Shown: one piece after another, positions 58,869-64,000 of the stretch
Numbering within the stretch: the first letter of the stretch is position 1
How the letters are laid out: each line of letters starts with the position of its first letter
NCBI RefSeq assembly: GCF_021010575.1
Contig: NZ_JAJNAG010000006.1
Location: forward strand, 61,147-125,146
Direction: 5' to 3'
Origin: Limnobaculum eriocheiris
GTDB taxonomy: Bacteria > Pseudomonadota > Gammaproteobacteria > Enterobacterales > Enterobacteriaceae
Length of the DNA stretch: 64,000 nt
The notes under the pieces: generated by a model
Told to the model about the DNA's origin: nothing
What the model saw: the letters and a program-made list of their open reading frames with translations, nothing else
The model's database searches: none
Translations under genes and position numbers: made by a program

Positions 58869-61800
58869 ATGATGAAGCTGATCCGTTTATTATTAGCACT
58901 GTTAATAAGCCTGCTATATCTGGCTCCACTTCAAGCGGCTCCACAGCTTGATGCCGGACAGATCAAGCAGGAGATAAAACTGGTCGAAGCTGATAAAGAC
59001 ATGCCAAACCAGAAAGAGGTTCTGGACGCCTATCAAAATGCCCTCAATTGGGTAACTGAGCGCTCCGAATCTCTTTCGCGCAGTCAGCAATACCGCAAAG
59101 CCATTGATGAGTTTCCTAAACTCACCAAAACCCTGCGTGCTCAGTTGGAAACCGATAATGATGAAGCACAGCCACCGTCTGGAAATCTAACGCTGGCCGA
59201 GCTGGAACAGCTGTCAATTCAGACCAATAGCCAACTGCTGGAACTCAGCCGCCAGCTTCAGCAAGAGCAGGATCGCGCCCGCGAAATCAGTAACTCACTA
59301 ACCCAGCTTCCGTTACAACAGGCGTCGACTCGTAAAGCACTTGGCGATCTTGAACGTCGCCTGCCGGAACAAAACAACCAAACGACTCCGCTTAATCAGG
59401 CCAAGTCACTGCTGTTTCAGGCCGAGCTGGCTTTCTACAAATCCAAAGCGGATGAGCTGGAATTAGAGCAGCTCTCTGCCAGTAACCGACAAGAAATATC
59501 TCGCTTACAGATTGAAGTGGTAAAGAAAAAACAGGCTAAAACTGACAGCCTGTTGCAACTAATAAATAATCAGCTAAACACCCGTCGCCAGTTAGAAACC
59601 CGGCAAACGCTGGAGCAGACAACCCAGTTGGCTGAACAACATGGGGATCTGCCACTTTCCGTCCGCAAGCTGTTACAAGAAAATCAGGAACTGTCTGAAC
59701 GCTTAAGCCAGCAGGCGATACGCTTAGATGAGATCTCCACAGAACAACGAGCAACAATTTCTAAAATATTGCAGGTTCGTCAGGCGTTAAGTTCCCTTAG
59801 TGAACAGGCCCAGTGGCTGGGTATGTCTACCGCATTAGGCGAAAGTTTAAGAATGCAGGTTTCCCGCCTGCCGGAAATGCCAAAACCCCAGCCGCTGGAT
59901 AGTGAAATGGCTGAAATTCGGGTACAGCGTTTAAGTCTGGACGAACAGCGTGACAAACTGACCCATATAGCTCCCCTGCTACAGGATGATGGGCAGCCTC
60001 TTACCGCCTCGCAACAAGAGCTCGCCAAACAACAGGTCAAAATGCAGCAAGAGCTGTTGTCATCCTTACTCGCCGGTGATGATTCACTGATCCTTGAACT
60101 GACTAAGCTGAAAGTCTCTAATAATCAGCTGATAGATGCACTGGTAGAAATAAAAGACGCTTCCCATCGTTATCTGTTCTGGGTGGCTGATATTAATTCA
60201 CTGAACCTGAGTTATCCGATTCAGGTTTTGCAGGATCTGAATAAGCTGGTATCGCTGGATACGCTGTCTGAACTTAGTGGTGCCTTTGGTATGATGCTCA
60301 CCACTAAAGAATCCGTGGTGCTGATTTTGGCCGCACTGGTATTGGTAGGCTTTAGTTTTAGTTCTCGTCGCCACTATCAGTCATTTTTAGAACGGGTGGC
60401 ATCACGTATTGGTAAGGTGACTCAAGACCAATTCTCATCAACGATTCGTACCGTATTTTGGTCAGTCATTGTTGCAGTACCTCTACCGGTACTCTGGTGG
60501 GCGCTGGCCTATGGCCTGCAACATGCCTGGCAGTACCCTATTGCTGTAGCCATTGGTGAAGGGGTTAACGCTACCGTACCGCTGATGTGGGTATTTATGA
60601 TCAGCGCCAGCTTTGCTCATCCGCAAGGGTTATTTATCGCCCATTTTCGCTGGTCGCAAAACCGGGTAGCACGCGCTATGCGTTATTACCGCCTGTCGCT
60701 CTGGCTGGTCGTGCCGTTAATTATTGCCTCAATCAGCTTTGATAACTTTAACGATCGTGAATTCTCCGGCACATTAGGCCGCATTTGCTTCCTCCTGTTA
60801 TGTGGTGCGTTAGTCATGATGACCACCAACCTGAGGCGAGCCGGTATACCGCTCTATCTTGACCGTAAAGGTTCCGGTGAGAATATGGTTAATCAGGCGT
60901 TATGGACCTTCCTGATTTGCGCTCCGATTACCGCGGCGTTGTCCGCCTGCTTTGGCTATCTGGCTACTGCACAAGCACTGCTGTTACGGCTGGAAGCATC
61001 GGTTGCCATTTGGTTTGGTCTGCTGGTTATTTACCATATCATCCGCCGTTGGATGCTGATTCAGCGACGCAGAATCGAATTTGATCGGGCCAAACAGCGT
61101 CGTGCGGAGCGGCTGGCACAACGGGCAAAAGGTGAAGAAGAGAGCCTGCCTACCAGCACTGAAGGGCCATCAGAAAATGATGACTCAGTGGTGGTCGATT
61201 TGGATGCCATTAGTGCCCAGTCGCTACAGCTGGTACGTTCCATTCTGACCATGGTTGCTCTGGTTTCTCTTATCATTCTCTGGTCGGAAATTCATTCGGC
61301 GTTCGCCTTCCTGGAAAATATCCGTTTATGGGATGTGACTTCATCAGTGCAGGGAACGGAGAGCATTCAGGCAATTACCCTGGGTTCCGTGCTGATAGCC
61401 GTTCTGGTATTTATTGTTACCACCCAGTTAGTTCGTAACTTACCGGCACTGCTGGAACTGGCAATCCTTCAGCATTTAGATCTGACCCCCGGTACCGGTT
61501 ATGCCATTACCACCATCACCAAATATATTCTGATGCTGATTGGCGGTATGGTGGCCTTCTCGATGATTGGTGTCGACTGGTCCAAACTTCAGTGGTTAGT
61601 TGCAGCTCTCGGTGTGGGGCTTGGTTTTGGTTTACAGCAGATCTTCGCCAACTTTGTCTCCGGCCTGATCATCCTGTTTGAAAAACCTATTCGTATTGGC
61701 GATACCGTAACAATACGTGAGCTAACCGGTTCGATTACCAAAATCAATACGCGAGCCACCACCATTGTTGACTGGGACAGAAAAGAGATTATTGTTCCAA

Positions 61801-62192
61801 ATCAGGCATTTATTACCGAACAGTTTGTTAACTGGTCGCTGTCTGACTCCGTCACCCGTATTGTATTAACCGTTCCGGCAACGGCGGATACCGATCCAAA
61901 TCTGGTGAAACAGCTACTGGAAGACGCCGCACACAAATGCCAGTTCGTACTGGAAACCCCGGCACCGGATGCCTTCCTGGTGGATATTCAGCAAGGTATC
62001 CAAATCTTTGAACTGCGGGTATTTGCTGCTGAAATGGGCATGCGCATGCCGTTACGCCATGAAATGCATTCGTTAATTCTCAAAGCCTATGCAGATCACG
62101 ACCTGACGCTGCCGTTCCCACCATTCCAGATGCGCGCCGACGCCCTCTCCCGCGCCGGCCTCAAACCCCGGTTTAAAACCGGAGAAATCTAA
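58869..62192 (+). CDS. mscM: Miniconductance mechanosensitive channel MscM
   Basis: Large MscS-family channel that relieves mild hypo-osmotic stress. It has 1107 residues, as in E. coli MscM (YjeP). A signal peptide (about 1-24, ending LQA) precedes a long periplasmic coiled-coil domain (about 30-475). Several membrane helices follow (about 480-900). The MscS pore and beta domain (about 905-1085) has GVGLGFGLQQIFANFVSGL and FEKPIRIGDTV. Two adjacent ATGs are possible starts. Downstream of psd in the same orientation, as in E. coli, and followed by a strong terminator. Confidence 0.97.
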   Translation: MMKLIRLLLALLISLLYLAPLQAAPQLDAGQIKQEIKLVEADKDMPNQKEVLDAYQNALNWVTERSESLSRSQQYRKAIDEFPKLTKTLRAQLETDNDEAQPPSGNLTLAELEQLSIQTNSQLLELSRQLQQEQDRAREISNSLTQLPLQQASTRKALGDLERRLPEQNNQTTPLNQAKSLLFQAELAFYKSKADELELEQLSASNRQEISRLQIEVVKKKQAKTDSLLQLINNQLNTRRQLETRQTLEQTTQLAEQHGDLPLSVRKLLQENQELSERLSQQAIRLDEISTEQRATISKILQVRQALSSLSEQAQWLGMSTALGESLRMQVSRLPEMPKPQPLDSEMAEIRVQRLSLDEQRDKLTHIAPLLQDDGQPLTASQQELAKQQVKMQQELLSSLLAGDDSLILELTKLKVSNNQLIDALVEIKDASHRYLFWVADINSLNLSYPIQVLQDLNKLVSLDTLSELSGAFGMMLTTKESVVLILAALVLVGFSFSSRRHYQSFLERVASRIGKVTQDQFSSTIRTVFWSVIVAVPLPVLWWALAYGLQHAWQYPIAVAIGEGVNATVPLMWVFMISASFAHPQGLFIAHFRWSQNRVARAMRYYRLSLWLVVPLIIASISFDNFNDREFSGTLGRICFLLLCGALVMMTTNLRRAGIPLYLDRKGSGENMVNQALWTFLICAPITAALSACFGYLATAQALLLRLEASVAIWFGLLVIYHIIRRWMLIQRRRIEFDRAKQRRAERLAQRAKGEEESLPTSTEGPSENDDSVVVDLDAISAQSLQLVRSILTMVALVSLIILWSEIHSAFAFLENIRLWDVTSSVQGTESIQAITLGSVLIAVLVFIVTTQLVRNLPALLELAILQHLDLTPGTGYAITTITKYILMLIGGMVAFSMIGVDWSKLQWLVAALGVGLGFGLQQIFANFVSGLIILFEKPIRIGDTVTIRELTGSITKINTRATTIVDWDRKEIIVPNQAFITEQFVNWSLSDSVTRIVLTVPATADTDPNLVKQLLEDAAHKCQFVLETPAPDAFLVDIQQGIQIFELRVFAAEMGMRMPLRHEMHSLILKAYADHDLTLPFPPFQMRADALSRAGLKPRFKTGEI

Positions 62193-62218
62193 CCTGATAA
62201 AGGTTTGATCCAGACATC

Positions 62219-62243
62219 AAAAAGGCGCCTAAAGCGCCTTTTT
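62219..62243 (+). terminator. Terminator of psd-mscM
   Basis: Stem AGGCGC / GCGCCT with loop CTAAA and five T residues, about 30 bases after the mscM stop. Confidence 0.9.
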
Positions 62244-62273
62244 CTATTCAAGCAAATGTCAATCATCGGGAGA

Positions 62274-62404
62274 GGCCGCCGTTGGGGTCGTAGCAGCTTT
62301 AGCTGCCGGACAAACAGGCAAAGCCTGTTTGAACAGCGCTAGCGCTGGCCCGAAGGGCAAAACACCGAAGGTGTTTTGTAACAGCCCCCAGGCGGACTAG
62401 GCCC
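62274..62404. repeat. Multi-hairpin intergenic element
   Basis: Five consecutive short hairpins: GCAGC/GCTGC (62293-62306), AAACAGGC/GCCTGTTT (62312-62330), the palindrome CAGCGCTAGCGCTG (62334-62347), GCCC/GGGC (62348-62358) and AAAACACC/GGTGTTTT (62359-62377). They are enclosed by an outer pairing of CCGCC and GGGG (62276-62287) with CCCC and GGCGG (62385-62395). It lies in the convergent interval between mscM and epmA. No ORF is present. It could be a structured RNA or a repeated intergenic element. Confidence 0.6.
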
Positions 62405-62528
62405 GATGCACTCTGTAGCTGAGTACAAAGGCCTTTCCGGCCGAGCACATTAGCAATATTAGTGCTTAGTTTTTACGGCCAGAATATCTTCCAAACTAAA
62501 TTTAAACAACCTAAAAGAACAACAATAA

Positions 62529-63506
62529 TTAGGCTCTATCCACCGGAAACGCCATAACCTCACTAATCGACTGTGCTGAAAGCGCAATCATAATCAAACG
62601 GTCAACGCCCAGCGCCACGCCAGCACACTCTGGCATGCCGTAAGCCAAAGCAGCCAAAAAGTTCTCATCAATGGGATGAACCAGCAGACCACGGGCTTCA
62701 CGCTTACGGTTTTCCTGCTCAAAGCGCTGACGCTGCTCACCTGCATCGGTCAACTCACGAAAACCGTTTGCCAACTCAACACCTTTATAATAGACCTCAA
62801 AGCGTTCCGCCACGCGGTGATCTTCAGAGCTAATTTCCGCCAATGCTGCTTGTGATGCCGGAAAGTGATAAACAAAAGTGGGTTTTTCCTGACCGATATG
62901 CGGCTCCACGCCAAACGCAAACAACATCTGCAACAGGGTGTCGCGATCCTCTTCCCGATTGGCCAGCTCTTCCATATCCAACTTAGCCGCAGCCGCTCTT
63001 AACTGAGGTTTATCCGCAGAAAGGGGGTCAATTTCCAGATGACGAATAAAGATCTGTTGATAGGAAACCACTTCACTGGCTTCACAATCCAGAATCTGTT
63101 GAAGCAGATCGTCCACCTCGTTCATCAAACGATACATATCAAAGTGTGGGCGGTACCACTCCAACATGGTGAATTCAGGGTTATGATAACGACCCGCTTC
63201 TTCATTACGGAAGCTTTTGCCCATCTGATAGATAGGACCACTGCCAGCAGCCAGCAGACGCTTCATATGAAACTCAGGACTGGTCATTAAAAACAGCGTC
63301 ATACCATCCGCAGCACCCGGTCCGACAAAACGCGTCTGGAAAGGGAACAGATGGATATCCGTAACCGTTGCCTGACTCATTGCCGGAGTTTCCACTTCCA
63401 ACACGCCGCGCTCAGAGAAAAACCGTCTGATTTCACTGACAATTTTCGCACGTTTTAATAATTTAGCGATAGAAGCGCTGGGCTGCCAACTGGCCAGGTC
63501 GCTCAT
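62529..63506 (-). CDS. epmA: Elongation factor P--(R)-beta-lysine ligase EpmA
   Basis: Lysyl-tRNA-synthetase-like enzyme (also PoxA/GenX/YjeA) that attaches (R)-beta-lysine to a lysine of EF-P, needed for polyproline translation. It has 325 residues, as in E. coli, and lacks the tRNA-binding N-domain of LysRS. Class II motifs are visible: VETPAMSQA (motif 1 region), [22 protein letters not shown] (motif 2) and [14 protein letters not shown] (motif 3). It is divergent from frdA. A promoter with TTGTCT and TAGACT at a 17-base spacing lies 30-60 bases upstream. Confidence 0.97.
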   Translation of the reverse strand: MSDLASWQPSASIAKLLKRAKIVSEIRRFFSERGVLEVETPAMSQATVTDIHLFPFQTRFVGPGAADGMTLFLMTSPEFHMKRLLAAGSGPIYQMGKSFRNEEAGRYHNPEFTMLEWYRPHFDMYRLMNEVDDLLQQILDCEASEVVSYQQIFIRHLEIDPLSADKPQLRAAAAKLDMEELANREEDRDTLLQMLFAFGVEPHIGQEKPTFVYHFPASQAALAEISSEDHRVAERFEVYYKGVELANGFRELTDAGEQRQRFEQENRKREARGLLVHPIDENFLAALAYGMPECAGVALGVDRLIMIALSAQSISEVMAFPVDRA

Positions 63507-63899
63507 TTTCTCTACTCCAAAATTAATTTAGTCCGGCAGTCTACCCTTATCTCTTCCGACAGACAAATTTACCCGCAGTTTTCCGATTTCAGCCAGCACA
63601 GATTCTGTTAGTTAGGAATGAAATAATATGAAAATACATTTATTTAATATATTGATCACATTTTATTAATATAACCATTTTCAAAAAAAATGAATGGATT
63701 ATGCTGACTAACTATAAAAAAAATCGATCTCGTCAATATTCATCTACATAAGATTAGGTAGAATAGATGTCCTATACTGGATTCACCAATATTTTCGGTG
63801 GTTCTAAAGGTTAACATCAGATTTTCCTAATGCTTAGATCTGACTGGCTGGTATAAGACTTACTTTTCATTATTAAACTGGAACATTTGGAGGAATGCA
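63507..63899. promoter_or_regulatory. Divergent epmA-frdA regulatory region
   Basis: 393 bases. On the - strand TTGTCT (63561-63566) and TAGACT (63538-63543), 17 bases apart, form a probable epmA promoter. On the + strand the region is AT-rich and should hold the frd promoter. A TTGATCACA half-site near 63652 resembles one FNR half but lacks its partner, so I do not call an FNR site. GGAGGA lies just before frdA. Confidence 0.6.
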
Positions 63900-64000
63900 G
63901 TGCAAACCTTTAACGCAGACATTGCTATCATCGGAGCAGGTGGTGGTGGTCTTCGTGCAGCCATTGCCGCTGCCGAAGCGAATCCCAACAGTACCATTGC
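63900..64000 (+). CDS. frdA: Fumarate reductase flavoprotein subunit (3' partial)
   Basis: Start of the catalytic FAD subunit of menaquinol:fumarate reductase, used in anaerobic respiration. The first 33 residues, MQTFNADIAIIGAGGGGLRA then AIAAAEANPNSTI, contain the FAD-binding GAGGGGLRA loop and match E. coli FrdA (MQTFQADLAIVGAGGAGL). The start codon is GTG at 63900 with GGAGGA six bases upstream. The gene leaves the window, so the rest of frdABCD is not seen. Divergent from epmA, as in E. coli. Confidence 0.95.
   Translation, partial: MQTFNADIAIIGAGGGGLRAAIAAAEANPNSTI

Noticed and set aside
63650-63665. FNR site upstream of frdA (TTGATCACA)
   Set aside because: Only one half-site is present; the opposite half does not match ATCAA. 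E. coli frd is FNR-controlled, but the sequence here does not let me place the site.

Overview
This window is chromosomal DNA of an enterobacterium. Fbp, Ppa, TamA/TamB, MsrA, FklB, RsgA, Psd, Orn, FruB and PurA all read as close relatives of the Escherichia coli proteins. The gene order is essentially the E. coli fbp-to-frdA segment, with local rearrangements and insertions. The lineage is not E. coli itself: fruBKA sits between purA and hflC, yjeT is missing, mutL is longer, and an accessory block lies between rpsF and rlmB. A non-E. coli Enterobacterales family such as Budviciaceae is my guess, at low confidence.

Layout. 1-15 kb: fbp (start codon just outside the window), a TauE-type permease, a 37-codon membrane ORF, ppa, ytfP-tamB-tamA, msrA, ytfL, ytfK, cysQ, ytfE with an NsrR operator, fklB and ytfB. 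15-17 kb: a DUF488 gene and the rpsF-priB-rpsR-rplI operon. 17-27.9 kb is accessory: a RidA plus threonine-synthase-like pair, a large autotransporter with a zinc-protease motif, a DUF3142 gene coupled to a gene broken by an in-frame TAG, a YeaK-like deacylase, a YheO-like regulator, relics of two further genes and a GST. 28-33 kb: nsrR-rnr-rlmB and purA. 33.7-37.5 kb: fruBKA with two Cra operators, fruK carrying an in-frame TAG. 37.5-38.2 kb: a non-coding mosaic of inverted repeats with a ten-copy heptamer array. 38-50 kb: hflK-hflC, hflX, hfq, miaA, mutL, amiB (LysM tail out of frame), tsaE, nnr and, divergently, queG. 50.5-54.4 kb: a three-gene operon of coiled-coil, membrane and serine-rich proteins. 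54.9-55.9 kb: a hydrolase relic and three identical tRNA-Gly(GCC) genes. 56-64 kb: orn, rsgA, psd-mscM, a five-hairpin intergenic element, epmA and the start of frdA.

Functional links. NsrR is encoded here, and its best-looking target in the window is ytfE, so a nitric-oxide sensor and an iron-sulfur repair effector share the segment. TamA and TamB form one envelope machine. The rpsF operon, rlmB, rnr, hfq, miaA, tsaE, queG, rsgA, orn and epmA make this a translation and RNA-metabolism neighbourhood. HflK and HflC are the FtsH regulators.

The most unusual features are: the metalloprotease autotransporter; the three-gene coiled-coil operon; two same-frame amber codons in otherwise intact reading frames; amiB with a three-copy heptamer that throws its last LysM domain out of frame; and two structured intergenic elements. 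No prophage, complete insertion sequence, CRISPR array or rRNA was seen.
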